From the NCBI GenBank assembly GCA_031310005.1, contig CM062385.1:806001-870000 (forward strand): 64,000 nt of DNA, read 5' to 3'. Source of the DNA: Dactylellina haptotyla. Taxonomy: Eukaryota > Ascomycota > Orbiliomycetes > Orbiliales > Orbiliaceae. Shown here piece after piece: positions 36,901 to 48,640 of the stretch (position 1 is its first letter; every line of letters starts with the position of its first letter). The notes beneath the pieces are model-generated. The model saw only the letters and a list, made by a program, of their open reading frames with translations. It was not told the origin of the DNA and did no database searches. The position numbers and the translations under genes are program-made.

Positions 36901-39900
36901 ATGCTTCTTTTTTCAATAAAATAAAAATAAAAGGAGAATAGAATCCAGGAAGGGTCTTTGGTCACGGATGCTGCAGATTCTTCGCTTGCGCTCGGATCCG
37001 GTCTCGAATCGAGACTCTTGCAGCGGGGAAAATTAGGGAAAATGGTTGTACCTGAATCATGCAGGAACCGCTAACAAACATGAAGGGAAAAAGCATACTT
37101 TGAAAATACTAGCCATCTACTTACAAGTGCATGTACTCTGTGTGGGTTCTGCGCTCTGACAGTCAACGCTATACCGAAGTTTCGATAGTGATGCAGGTTT
37201 ATATCGGTGTCCCTGGTTCGGTAATCGGCATGTAATCAGGACGAAACAAAACGTCGACAAGCGAAGTAGGAGGTAGATATCAATCGAAACGAAACTCGTT
37301 AAAAAGATAAGGATGAACTAACTATTCAGTCCAAAGAGGAGGAAAGGATATTCAATAGTGTATTCGAGTTCCTACTTATTTTTGCGTGAGGCCAGTTTCA
37401 ACGAGTTGTGGTTGCTGCTGGCCTGGTTTCGTGGCAACACCAGTAATGGACACAATGCAATGCAGCCTGTAGCAAGGTTCCTCCCCTTCCCGCCACTTTG
37501 CATGAAGGAAAAATAAATATCTCCCAAATTAAAAGACTCCGGTGCGGGGGTAAAGTGTATACCCTGCTTCCGTTAAATATCATGGGAGACAAGAAATACA
37601 GGGTCAGAAGATAATAAAAACTCGGGATGAAAAAAAAAACGGGCATTGTTCTGAAGAAATAAACCGAGAGGAATTCACAAGCCAAGATGGCAACCGTCAT
37701 ATGCTCAACAGGAACCTCCAATCACCGATGTACAGAGACGCCCGTCCAGCCTTCACGAATCCAACGTGCCAAATATCGACCTTAGCTCTCGCCCTTCCGT
37801 CTGTCATATCTCATCTGCGGTCTTCCAAATCCCACGTGCCCAACTATACTCGACCACTAATAACAATCATTCTTAGACAACTTTTCTGCTAACGTTGACC
37901 AAACCGCGCCCCTCCCTCAGTCCAAGCCAATCGATACTGTCAGATAGGCAGCGCCGTCATTTTAATCGATTGCCGAAACGATCTTCTAGCTGCCAATAAT
38001 AGTCCAGTGAACATCTTATACGGTCCCCACGATTATTCCTTAACATTTTCGTGCAGAAAATCCGCAGAAGGAAATTTTGAAACCAACGCCTATAATAATT
38101 GGCGCAGTTAAGACCCCTTCTTAGTGTTCGTATTACCCGTGCGACGGTTTCTCCACCACCACCACCGACGACAATGTAATTATTCTTAAAAGGTATCCGT
38201 CTACGTTGAAAAATCTTGGTATCCCCAAGCTTTTTATTTTTTTACAAACTTCTCAATAACTAACTTTCGCAACCCGCAGCAGCATCACGAATAAAAAGGG
38301 GCCTGCTTCCCTTCTGACTTTCCATCCCAACTTTCCCCAACCCGACGTCAAAGCTCAAGGGCAAAAAAAACCTACGAACCGCGATTTCCATTCTCCCCAA
38401 AGCCTGAACCCTGTTACCGCTTCCCTAGTCTGCCCCAGAGAAGAGATCTGGGCAAGGGTCCCGCTAGGCTGCCTGCATTGCATCAAGCAGAGAAAACTAA
38501 TCCTCTTCCTTTTAATTTTCACTCTCCCTCTCCCGCGCCCGCCTTTTTCGTTCTTTTGAATTTAAGCGGACCCTTGACCCCAACCGATAAATAAAGCACA
38601 CCCTCAATAATTGTTCATTTGAATTTCTAACAAGAAAGTTATATCATAAAAGTCCCGTGCGGACGTGTGTGTGTGTGGTGTATATGTTTGTGCGGCCTAT
38701 CTCCACCACACTCCCTCCACTCTCTACGAAGCAAAGCAAGCAACCAAGCTAAGCAAGCATCAGGGGATAAACATGCACTCAATGTATATCTCGGCCGGAC
38801 CATTCCATCGTCGGTAAAAGCCAGAGAGGTAGGGAATAGGGATGAACTTTTAGCACCCCGCCGGAATAAATATAACGGAAGGGACAAGAAAGGGAATAAG
38901 ATACCCACCGCATAATCTAACGTAAGGGGGTTTGTTGCACACACGCACACAGAAAAAGGGTCCGATTAAGTGAGGCTTGCTTACCCATCCCCCCTCTGTG
39001 ACCTCACCGCACAGGTTGTAATTGCGGCAGATAAGTAAACGAAAAAATAATTTATCGATAAAAGGAATACAAGCGCGTAGATAAAAAACAATATTAAGTA
39101 TGCTTAGTATCCGTACGTGTGTAACGCCGGTTAAGAGAGGCGTAATCAATTGTATTTTTATCAAATATAATGATAATATCGCTGATTAGCTCTCCGTTAT
39201 TCGATCGCATCGCGTCGGACTACGGCCCAGGCAGGCCTGGACCAACACCTCGCAGCTAGTTAATGTTATAATTGTGTTAGTTATATTTATACACACCGTT
39301 CACAAGTACTAGTACTAAATATTTCTAACAACATCTGGATCGAATTCAAACTCGAATAATCTAATACAGCAACCCCGATATTCTATCCCCTTACTTCGTA
39401 AAACCGGAAAGAAAGAGAAAGAAAAAAAGGTTCTCCCGTGATCCTTTGCACTCCAGAACAGGACCCTTTCCCGAGGTAACCAACGGGACGACGTTTCCAG
39501 CTCCATTTTCCAGCTCCACAGCACCCACTCACCACACAACCCGCCCGCTCCCCCAATCAATTTCAAATTTAAGGGTACGATGATCCTTCTCCTTCAGATC
39601 CATAACATCACCACTCGCACCTGCCACACCCACCCGTCAAACAGGGAAAAAAGGGTATATATCCCCACGAGCCAATGAGCCATCGCTAAACCTGCCTTTC
39701 GAGTGAGTAATTTTTTCCCCACAGCAGTTTGGCATGCCAATTCGGCGTTCAGCCTGTCGGTGCCGTCCCACGGGTGACAGTGTCGACCGTTGAGCATGCG
39801 AATTTCAGGAAATAGAAAAGGCGGGAAATGGTATTTTTACTGTTACTGCTGCTCGTGCTGCTGCTGCTCGGTATTTCCCATCCGCCGCACAGCAGTGGCT

Positions 39901-40544
39901 TTTTCTGTTCCTTTTTCTTTCAAACATTCCCCTGTGCGGTGCGTTCGAGCCGGTGTCCCTTTCTTCATATGCGCGTGGCTGCTGTGGCCAGAAATAACGA
40001 CTGAGCCGCAACCATGTTTCAATCGAGGCTTGCATGCTGCAAATTTGCACAGTTTAAATCCTACTATAGCTATACGAAGTTTTTGTGTTTCTTTTCTCTA
40101 AAAACGTAACATCAGGCCATTATTGTACCGCGCTTTAGAGTCAGTTCTCCTCCTAAGAAGAGAGCCCCCAGGAGATATATCTCCGCGAGGAAGTGAAAAT
40201 GATAATTAAAGTATGCGTGTATATATATTATTTTTGTAGTATAACTATAACCACCGATAACAAGGTAAGGTACAGTACCGTATGTAGCAGCTCACCTGTA
40301 ATGCAATATCCACCAACCCATAGCTAGCCAACCGAAACAATTCCCAATATGCAATGATACCCGAGAGAAGCAAGTAACCCGAAAAATGCGAACAGACATA
40401 TATATAACAAATGAAAAATATAAAGAAACAAAAAATAACCTGAGGCCTGTATTCAAAAAATGCTTCTCACAACTAGATTTCCAAAAATTGCTGCGCCCAG
40501 TAACAAAAGAAAATGTAAAAGTTTTTAAAAAAATGGCAACAAAA
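34000..40544. other. Long gene-free spacer (6.5 kb)
   Basis: The kinesin 5' side is at one end and the DGAT2 3' end at the other. The first about 2 kb are purine-rich on the plus strand and may include a long kinesin leader and promoter. A degenerate ATTG tetranucleotide repeat lies at 35078-35130. No frame has a domain or a credible splice pattern. Poly-A and poly-T runs are common. I see nothing else that I can support. Confidence 0.55.
35078..35130. repeat. Degenerate ATTG/GATT tetranucleotide repeat
   Basis: About a dozen imperfect GATT units, broken by single-base changes, in the spacer upstream of the kinesin. It has no coding context. Confidence 0.75.
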
Positions 40545-42092
40545 TCACCGAATAATGCGCATCTCAGCCTTCCTCTCCGGTGCAAATTTATCTTTATGCT
40601 CCTCCCACATACGCTCCAGTTCTTGGCAGTACATATCCTGCAGTTCGTCGATGTAATCGTCGCGAGGGTCTGGCGATTGGACGGTTTTGATCGGACGGCC
40701 CTGTTCTAAGTTAGCCTGAAATCGTGATATGCAAGTTGATAGAGAAAATTGAACTTACGACTACAGTGTTCACGGGCGTGCGATACGGTACCAAACCGAC
40801 ATCGTAGTTGAAGATACCGCGTGCGTGGAACAAAGGGATCGTGAATCCGAAGACCTTTTTGATCAGAATCTGGAATTTATGTACCCAGCTCGTCTTCTCT
40901 GGGATGAGCTGTTCGAATAGATCTGTATTCCAATGCTTCGTTAGCTATATTCCCAAATATTCACATGGAAACCGTATATTTAGATAACTCACCATTCTCT
41001 CCGAAGCTCAAAACGGGCACAACAGAAGCACCAGTCCTAACTGCGACCCTCAAAAACCCCTTCCGCATCTTCAAAGTCATCGTCCCGGGCTTCGCGAACA
41101 GCGACTCCTGCGCCCCGCCAATGACAATGGTAATCCCCTGGCCCTTCTTCATCGCGGGCTTCTCCGCGCTACTCATATGCAACTGTCCGGTCTTGTGTTC
41201 TCCGCTGACGGTGGGCGTGCTCGCCCCGCTGATCATTATTTTCCTTTTCCTAAACACCTTTGGCGCCCGATCCCAGATGGTATTATGCACAGCTTCCTCG
41301 CTGACTTCCCCCGGTACACCGCCGAGTAACCCCTCGCAACTCTTCCTGCTGACGCTGCCGAGGCCCATGCCGATGAGGTATTCGCGGTAGAACGGGAGGC
41401 GGAAATTGGTTTCCAGGGTTAACACTGTATTCGAGATTCCGGGGAAAAGTTCGTCCCAGCCCGTGGTTTTTGTGACGAGGTTGCCCCACGCACCGTGGGA
41501 GATGATACCGTGCGGGTGGAAGCCGAAGATGTAGTTTTCGTCCGGGGAGAGCTCGACGGAGCGGTGCAGGCGCATAGGGAAGTAGGAGGTGAAGTAGGAC
41601 CAGAAGCGCTTGTTGCGAAGGAAGGGGGAGAAGAAGTTGGATGGCGGGCCGTTGGATGGGGGTGGGGTTAGGGTTAGGTAGATTAGGTACGGGACCAGTC
41701 TGCACGCATATGTTAGTGATATCTCATGTATATATGTTATATTTATTGTTTTGGTTGGGTTTATCGGGAGATGCATACAATGGCCAGGTGAGCGGATTGG
41801 CGGCGGTGAACCAGAACATTGCCAGGGCGATGAGGCCCGCGAGTTGGAAGATGACCACCACGAATGTTTCGATACGTCTACGGATAGGTATTACGAGGGG
41901 AGCCCAGCGGATGCCCCGGCGGTGGGGGTTGGAGGCTATAGTGACGAGGTCGGAGGGTATGTCGTCTTGCTGGACGACGCTTTGGGTGCGCTTGGGGCCG
42001 GGTTTGACGCCGTTGGAGCCATTTTCGCCCTTGGTCCCGTTGACGAGGGGCTTCTGAGGGGCTTTCTCGGTCTCCATCGTGGGGTCGGTCAT
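40545..42092 (-). CDS. Diacylglycerol O-acyltransferase, DGAT2 family
   Basis: Four exons, 42092-41779, 41699-40993, 40922-40759 and 40715-40545, give 451 aa; introns are 79, 70 and 43 nt, all with good donors (GTATGC, GTGAGT, GTAAGT). The protein makes triacylglycerol from diacylglycerol and acyl-CoA at the ER and lipid droplets. Seen: a hydrophilic N-terminus of about 65 residues, a hydrophobic hairpin at about 70-115, YFP near 144-146, the catalytic HPHG at 166-169 (FGFHPHGIISHGAW), a GGAQES block and a C-terminal acidic/basic helix with DDYIDELQDMY. All key family motifs are present and length is normal. It is divergent from the STK19-like gene, with 778 bp between start codons. Confidence 0.92.
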
Positions 42093-42870
42093 TGTATGCG
42101 TGTATACAGTTATACTACGATGGTGGTAAGATTGATGATTACGAACGGGCTCAAGAAGTTGTTATGCAGAATCCCTTATATGTATACTCGGGCCGCCTGT
42201 TATTATTATTTTTGATTTCACATGTCAGTTATGCGCATTAGTCGGGAGCGGCGAGGGAAATGACGGCATACCAGGAGAATTTTATGAGGCTAGCATGATA
42301 AGGGATGTTGGTGAGTTCGGGAAAGCCGGCGAGATGGTTCTTGGGTTTGCCTGTTTAGCTGCCGGATTCTGACGTCTTGCCGAGATGCGCCCTGCGACTC
42401 CCACATGCACCGCGGTCAGGGAGCACGGTCACACCGCGTACTTGACTGCTTGCATTGAATGGATACGTATATATGTATATAAACTATAATATGATACAAT
42501 ATAGTACCGTCTACTAGAATACTAGACCGTCTATAGGCATTTACTCAGCATGTCCTTATTAACATGGTACAAAGGGTACTTGTTGTTGTTCCAAATACGG
42601 ACTGCGGCTCTGCGTTGAGGATCTGCAGACCCCGGCCGCCAAAGACGAAGCCGATGAATCATCACAACAACCCACATGCGCATCCACAACACCGTCGCCA
42701 TGTCGCAGGATTATAAAAGCACGTCCTCCCTTCCTCCTCGGCCACCCCCCTCCTGTTCCTCTATTCGTTCCTATCCTCGGGGACTTATTCACTTAAGTAC
42801 CTACCCGCTTGAGGTTGAGTAGATAACATAGTAGCAAGGGAAGCAGAGAAGAAGAAGAAGAGAGCTCGAG
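42093..42870. other. Divergent promoter region, DGAT2 and STK19-like genes
   Basis: A 778-bp intergenic region between two divergent start codons. It should carry both promoters. A short open frame at 42559-42792 (-) is low in complexity and unsupported. Confidence 0.6.
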
Positions 42871-44172
42871 ATGTCGTTCAACCTCACCGCTTCCTCGCGC
42901 ATCAAAAAGCAGCCGCCTGGCGCCGCTGCCCGTCGCAAGAACCCGCTCAACCAGCTGCACCGCAAGACCTCCTCCCCCCGCAAGCCCGCCAGCGCCAGTT
43001 CCACCCCGCCGCTCTCTTCCTCCTCGAGAAGCTCTTTCTCTTCCTCGCTGTACTCGCCCGGCTGGCCCACCGACTTCTTCACCTCGGCCGCCCTCCCCAC
43101 TAACGTCCTCGAAGCTATCACCTACGTTCTCAAATATCAGTTCACCCCGCTCCCGGAGACTCTCACCGGCCTCGGCCTCTCTCGTGACACTATCGCTGAT
43201 ATTCTCAACTTCCGCCGTGCTCTCCCACCTGTCGTTCCCTTGCCCCATCTGCACTCTCTCCTCCCCTCCCCCACCGAGACGGAGCGTGCAATCACCGCGT
43301 TCGTAGCAGACGGGACCCTCCGTCGAGTGCACATCCGCACCGGGAACTCCACGCACCTCGAAGGCGTCATGCAGACAGATGAGTTTCTAAAATCCATCGC
43401 GCAGAATACCTCTCTAGAAGAGGATACCAAAACTGCACTATTGGATCTCCTCGGTGCGGATCCCTCGTTATCAGCTATCACCAGTGATGAAAATGCAAGC
43501 AATTCGCTCCCCAAAGATGCCATAATGAGTCTCCTCTCCGCCGGCTTCCTGACCATAAACTCCTCTTCGTCATCCTCCCACTCTTCCGAGAACCTCACTG
43601 GCGGTGGTGGGATCGGTAACGGTGGGGTGGTAGTGGCAGGTCCAGTCGTGGATATAACAACCCTAACCCCCACCACCGCCATGAAATCGTTGAACCACCT
43701 CCCCCAAGAGAAGGATAACACTCACATTTCAACCTTGGCCTCACTAGCCTCTGTTTCCTCCTCCTCTCGAAACGGCAACCTTCGTACCAATTATAATAGT
43801 AGTATCGTTAATAGTACGCCCGCGAGCAAAGGAGGGGTGATAGAGTATACCCTCACCCCACCGCACCTGGGCCTCCTTACACACCTGCACACTTCCTCCA
43901 AGTCACACGTGTTGGATATCCTACGTCATTGTTCGCACCGGGAAACCACGATGGCGCATCTACGTGAGCGCTGGGACGGCGGGGTATCCAAGAACCGGAA
44001 TAAGACTAGGAAGAGGGGAGTGGAGGTTCAGTTCGAGGGGAGGACGAGGAAGTGGAAGGAGTTTAAAGGGTTGACGGTTGATTGGGTTGTTGGCGGGCTG
44101 ATGGGGATGGGTGTCGTTGAAGGGTTCGATACGGCGGTTGGGAAGGGGATTAGATTGGTCAAGGGGAATTGA
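42871..44172 (+). CDS. STK19-like winged-helix protein
   Basis: A single exon of 433 aa. After a basic Ser/Pro-rich arm (about 1-70), the block starting LPTNVLEAITYVLKYQF, with RRALPPVVPLPHLHSLLP and AFVADGTLRRVHI, matches the start of the STK19 family. The C-terminal block (about 320-425), HLGLLTHLHTSSKSHVLDILRHC and the closing VDWVVGGLMGMGVVEGFD, matches the end. Between them lies a low-complexity Ser/Gly insert (about 220-310). The family was first described as a kinase but shows no kinase motifs here; human STK19 is a tandem winged-helix DNA-binding protein linked to transcription-coupled repair. A nuclear DNA-binding role is therefore inference from family. It converges with the MARVEL gene, 357 bp apart. 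Confidence 0.72.
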   Translation: MSFNLTASSRIKKQPPGAAARRKNPLNQLHRKTSSPRKPASASSTPPLSSSSRSSFSSSLYSPGWPTDFFTSAALPTNVLEAITYVLKYQFTPLPETLTGLGLSRDTIADILNFRRALPPVVPLPHLHSLLPSPTETERAITAFVADGTLRRVHIRTGNSTHLEGVMQTDEFLKSIAQNTSLEEDTKTALLDLLGADPSLSAITSDENASNSLPKDAIMSLLSAGFLTINSSSSSSHSSENLTGGGGIGNGGVVVAGPVVDITTLTPTTAMKSLNHLPQEKDNTHISTLASLASVSSSSRNGNLRTNYNSSIVNSTPASKGGVIEYTLTPPHLGLLTHLHTSSKSHVLDILRHCSHRETTMAHLRERWDGGVSKNRNKTRKRGVEVQFEGRTRKWKEFKGLTVDWVVGGLMGMGVVEGFDTAVGKGIRLVKGN

Positions 44173-44529
44173 AAACGTTTAAATTGTATATTTTACTTGA
44201 TACCCGATTTTTGCTTTCTTGATTCTCCACCGCCGAATATATACCAGAATAATACCCGTTATATATTATATCTCTATTTGTTTTCTCGTCTTTTTCATAT
44301 CGATTTCGATTTTAGTATATCGTACATTTGTTATTCCACAAGGTAAATGCCGCCATGCTATAGAAAACAAAACAAAAAAGTGATGAGAAATAAATTGCTG
44401 TGCTATTAAACTTATGTTTTTTGGTAAAATCGTGCTTAAAACTCCGCCGTCCGAGCCTCCCTTACAATGCCCCCTTCTTCAACATTATCGTTCCAATATA
44501 AAAAGTCCAGCCTCTTTATGTCTTCAAAT
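44173..44529. other. Spacer between convergent genes
   Basis: A 357-bp AT-rich stretch holding the overlapping 3' UTR regions of the STK19-like and MARVEL genes. No gene is visible. Confidence 0.6.
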
Positions 44530-45778
44530 TTATCTGTGCGCCGGCATCTCCACGCGCGCACTTGGCTCGCTTCCCTGAACCTCGCTGATACTCAAGGGAC
44601 TGACAGTGTAGTTCCTATCCGGCTCGGATACAGCCATATATGGCTGTCCGGCTCCAAACTGTGGGTTGACATACGCCATTCCAGTCGGCTGGTTGGTGCC
44701 AGGTGGTGGCGGTGGGGTCATAAATTCGGTCCCAGGCGTCATTCTGGGATCGTACATCGCCGCTCCTTCGGGCTTGGTTGGTGCGTATCCTTCGGCGGAT
44801 ACGGGTGATTGGTAGGCCGGTGCCTGGGCGTTGTAGGGCTGCATTTCAACTTTTGGTTCGTAGTTTGCTGCGCCTGCGCCTGGGGATGGCGAGCCGCGGA
44901 ACATGGAGAGGGCGTAGAAGATGGTGAAGGCCATGAAGAGGAGCCTGAATGCAAATATTAGCCAAGTTCTTTCTTTTTTAAAATATAGATATAGTTTCCA
45001 TGAAGAAAAATTCTGACTTACCAAACAATCGCACCGATACCAGCAGCACCAGCCATAACCGCAGCAACTGTCTTGAGAGTGTTGAACGCGCTGAGAACGC
45101 CGCTCAAAGAACTGAGGTCGCTGGTGCTGAACTGTCGCTTCTGCAGCCCGCTTCCGACAATCATGGACTCGGTGAACATCAAGACGTCTCTCTTGAATTT
45201 CCCCTTGTACCCATAATAGCTGCTTCCGCCAAAGCCACTCGAGTACTGGTTGATGTAGTCAATGATCTGGTAGACCTGGCGGGTGTTGGAGGCGAGATAC
45301 GCGAACGCGGTGAGCCACCAGATGCACGAGATTGCGGAAAGGATGAGGATGATCCATCTGAAGTGGATGTGTGGCATGAAGAAGAATGCGAGGATGAGAT
45401 ATGTGCCCACGATGAGGGTCCATGAGCCCTGTATATTCACGAATTGTTAGTCATTATTGTTTCTTTCTTCCTAAACTTCATGGCGTTATGCATAATTATG
45501 GGATGATTCCTACGTACAGCGAACAAGTTGAATCCCAAACTCTCGGTGCCGCTGTTAAACTGGTGCGCAACATATCCAACCATCGCGATAACACCCAGGG
45601 CCAGGACGAGAATGGCCACAGGGAGGAACTTCAGCCATCCCGGATAGGCGGGCTGTTCCGTGCTCAGGAAGCTGTTGCCCGACGCCTTCTCCGGGGCGGT
45701 GTTGTGCGCTGTTGGCTGGTAAGGCAGCGGTTGAGGCATGCCGCCGATGGGGCCGTGCGAGTAGTCGGCGTCGGCCAT
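44530..45778 (-). CDS. MARVEL-type four-transmembrane protein
   Basis: Three exons, 45778-45518, 45428-45022 and 44944-44530, give 360 aa; introns are 89 and 77 nt (GTACGT with GACTAAC branch; GTAAGT with GCTAAT branch). Four hydrophobic segments lie at about 49-70, 89-106, 111-133 and 210-238. The loop between segments 3 and 4 is polar and carries KR. The C-terminal about 120 residues are Pro/Tyr-rich, disordered and cytoplasmic by the expected topology. The four-helix layout with this tail matches fungal MARVEL proteins of the plasma membrane, which organise membrane domains. The start is the first true ATG; the frame upstream of it lacks one. Exact subfamily (for example Nce102-like) cannot be settled. 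Confidence 0.82.
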
Positions 45779-47602
45779 CGTTTGTTGCTGTGTCTGTTGT
45801 TTGCTATGTCCAGTCGGCCAAGAACGCGCACTATCCGCTTTCGATTCCGACACGCGATTCGAAAAAGAATTTCGAGATGATCCAACAAAGAAGATTGGTA
45901 AACTGTTGCGGAGGGGAGAAAAAGGTCGATGTTCGGTTTCGGGATGGTGTTTATATTTTAACGTTATCGTGCACCTTCCCCCTGAAGGTCTCTTTTTTCA
46001 CTTTCAGCGCTAAGAATGAATCCTTTTACCGCGAAAGGACGAATGATATCACAGGAAAAGTAAAGGGAAGGGAAAGAAGGCCTTTTCAGCTAGCACACAA
46101 GCTGCGTCTAAAAAAAATCCAATTTCACGGGAAGAAGAAAGGCGAGGGGGGCCACCCGGACATTTAAATCGTGCTCTTGCTCACAAGAAACAAAAAACTC
46201 CAAAAGAGCCGCGCACCTTCTTGGCCTTCTGGTCTCGTCAACTTGAGGCCAGGCTCTCAAACAACTAAAACGACGGGATCTCCCCAAAAAGAAGTCACGC
46301 TAGTGAGAGCTCATCTTAAAACCCGCTTTGATCTGAACCTGAACCTCGCACCACAATTGCTTTCCCAGGGTCATCAGCGGGCTGATCGATAGGTCGGATA
46401 CCACCCCTCGTAAAATTAGAAACAAACCACTGGAAACGGCGTGTCGGGTTAATTATCACACCATTGATGTGCTGTACCTTTCAGTACAGTTAGTCACAAC
46501 ATGACTGGCCCGTGGATACGGGAAGGGGACGAAAGGGAAAGGGTTCACAAGTCTCCTGCGGAATCGGGACAGATTCGTTGGAACGGGGTAGCACAAAAAT
46601 CCTGATTTCCGTTTCCTCAATCCCTTGATGGAGCAATAAAAGACAACTATTTAGAAGCGAAAAGCAAAATCCCGTGTAATAATAATGAATTATTGGGGAG
46701 TGGATTTTAGTTTGTAGGGTCTATTTGGAATTCGTGCTGCCCTAAACGGGACGAGTGCATTAGTAAGGACAAAGAGTTCTCTCAGTTGCTATCGCAAATT
46801 TTCTGGTTTCCCACAAAAGCGCTTCGAGAAGCAAAACCAAAAAAATAAAAAAGCGTGAGTACTTTGTCTCGTAGATGGTCCATCTCCGTCACCGTTATCT
46901 ACCTATCCTACACAGCCTCGACCGCAAGGTTTTGACTCTCGCTATTTCTTGCCCTCGAAGGATTCTTTTTTTACTGGAACTCGAATAATTGTGGAGTAGG
47001 TAGCAATTTCAATCGAGGTTACCGAGAGATCCTTAGCGACGCTAGGGATGACCCACACGTCCCACACGGCTGTGACGAATGCCAATGTTGTGGATAATCG
47101 ATTGTGCGGGTACCACTAGGCTAAAGTCTCCGTATTTTACAATTCGTCCGTATGTTTTTTGACTTGTTACGTAGACACTCTTCCCGTGAACTTTATACCT
47201 TCGGTGTCTTTAGTGGTTACAGGCTTTCGGCAAGTGAGGCTGATAGTCTAGTCTCGTTTACTCGGGCCCGTGATAGCGAGATGGCCAGGGAAACGTTGTA
47301 ACAATGCAGGGTGGTTTCTTGTTAGTTCCGTTGTCTTGCACTGCATTCAGCTGCCCTGGTCTCGCCAGCCCGGTTTGTGGGATCTCGGCCACTCAATTCA
47401 ATCGAAGAAAGAAATTTCAGCATTTGACGAACGAAATGATACCGTAATTTTATTTGGTGCACGACCACATGCATCGAAAGGATAACTCTCGTGTGACAAT
47501 TCAACAGCTGTCAAATCTGCGCGTGCTTACCTGCAAGCTGCGGGGTCTCATTCTAGAAAAATCTTGGCCTTTCTAACCGGGGATTTAAGTATATCTGTGT
47601 GT

Positions 47603-47647
<45 letters not shown>

Positions 47648-48640
47648 AAATTGAATTAAATAACATATTTGGTGTATGACAAGACGTCCGGACGAGGCTC
47701 AGTGCTTTCCGATATGCATCAATGCATGATTCCAACCCAAAAGGGCAATAACAAGTGGGCTCGTGTAGATGTGTTGTTATGGATCTGCTGATGTGGATGT
47801 GACCGGGACACCGCCTCCCTCGCGGCTTCTCCTTTGCGTGCGGAGGCTCTGTTTTCGGCCCCACGCTGACTTAGGCACCATCGTCAGATCATATAAGATG
47901 GTGCTGCCTTTTTGTTTATTTAAATATTTGCGAGAGATCCTTTGATCGCAAAAGACTGATATTGCAATATATCGTGGTATAATTTCTTATAAATAGATTT
48001 TGGTACCTGATCGCGTTCTCACGTGAAAGATAGATTATTGTATGGATGTCGGGCGAAGTGCTCGCTTCCTACATCTTAGTAAGAGTAAGTCATAAAGATA
48101 GGAAGGTTGTATTGTAGCGTGAGTCTATGTACTGCCTGCAGGAACAATGTAGAACGAATCCGAATTGAATATATTTGAAAACGTGACTTTTCTTTATGTT
48201 CAGAATGAAAAAAACATGGGGTACAAAACTCTAGATTCGAGGGCATTGCCTTGGATGACCGCATATAAGGTCATCCTATATAGAAAGAGAAAGAGAAGTA
48301 AAGTATCGTATTACAATAAGATAAAATATGTGATCGAAAAAGGAAAAAAGAAATGAAATGAAAGGGAAAGAGGTGGTGAGGTCAAAGTGGATATGAAAAA
48401 AAAGGTACTTGAACGAAAAGGAACAGGGTATCACCAGAAACAAAACTCCCACGACCGAATAGACCGATTCCCACAGAATAAACCTCCAAGCAAAAAAGAC
48501 CTCCAAAATATCGCTAAATATGCTCGACCAAAAAGCAAAAACCATCTTACAAAGCTTCCATCAGATAGCTATATTGATATATCTCTAAACACCAACCCAA
48601 AAGTGACGCATGAAACAGAATCCTACGATGTGTTGCATTA
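45779..48640. other. Gene-free spacer with a GT microsatellite
   Basis: A 2.9-kb stretch upstream of the MARVEL gene and downstream of the receptor gene. It contains the MARVEL promoter, a 50-bp GT repeat and no supported gene. Confidence 0.6.
47596..47645. repeat. (GT)n microsatellite
   Basis: A dinucleotide run of about 25 GT units interrupted once by an A near 47607. It lies between genes and is a probable polymorphic marker. Confidence 0.97.

Noticed and set aside
42559-42792. 77-aa minus-strand frame in the DGAT2/STK19 promoter
   Set aside because: Low complexity and inside a region expected to be promoter.
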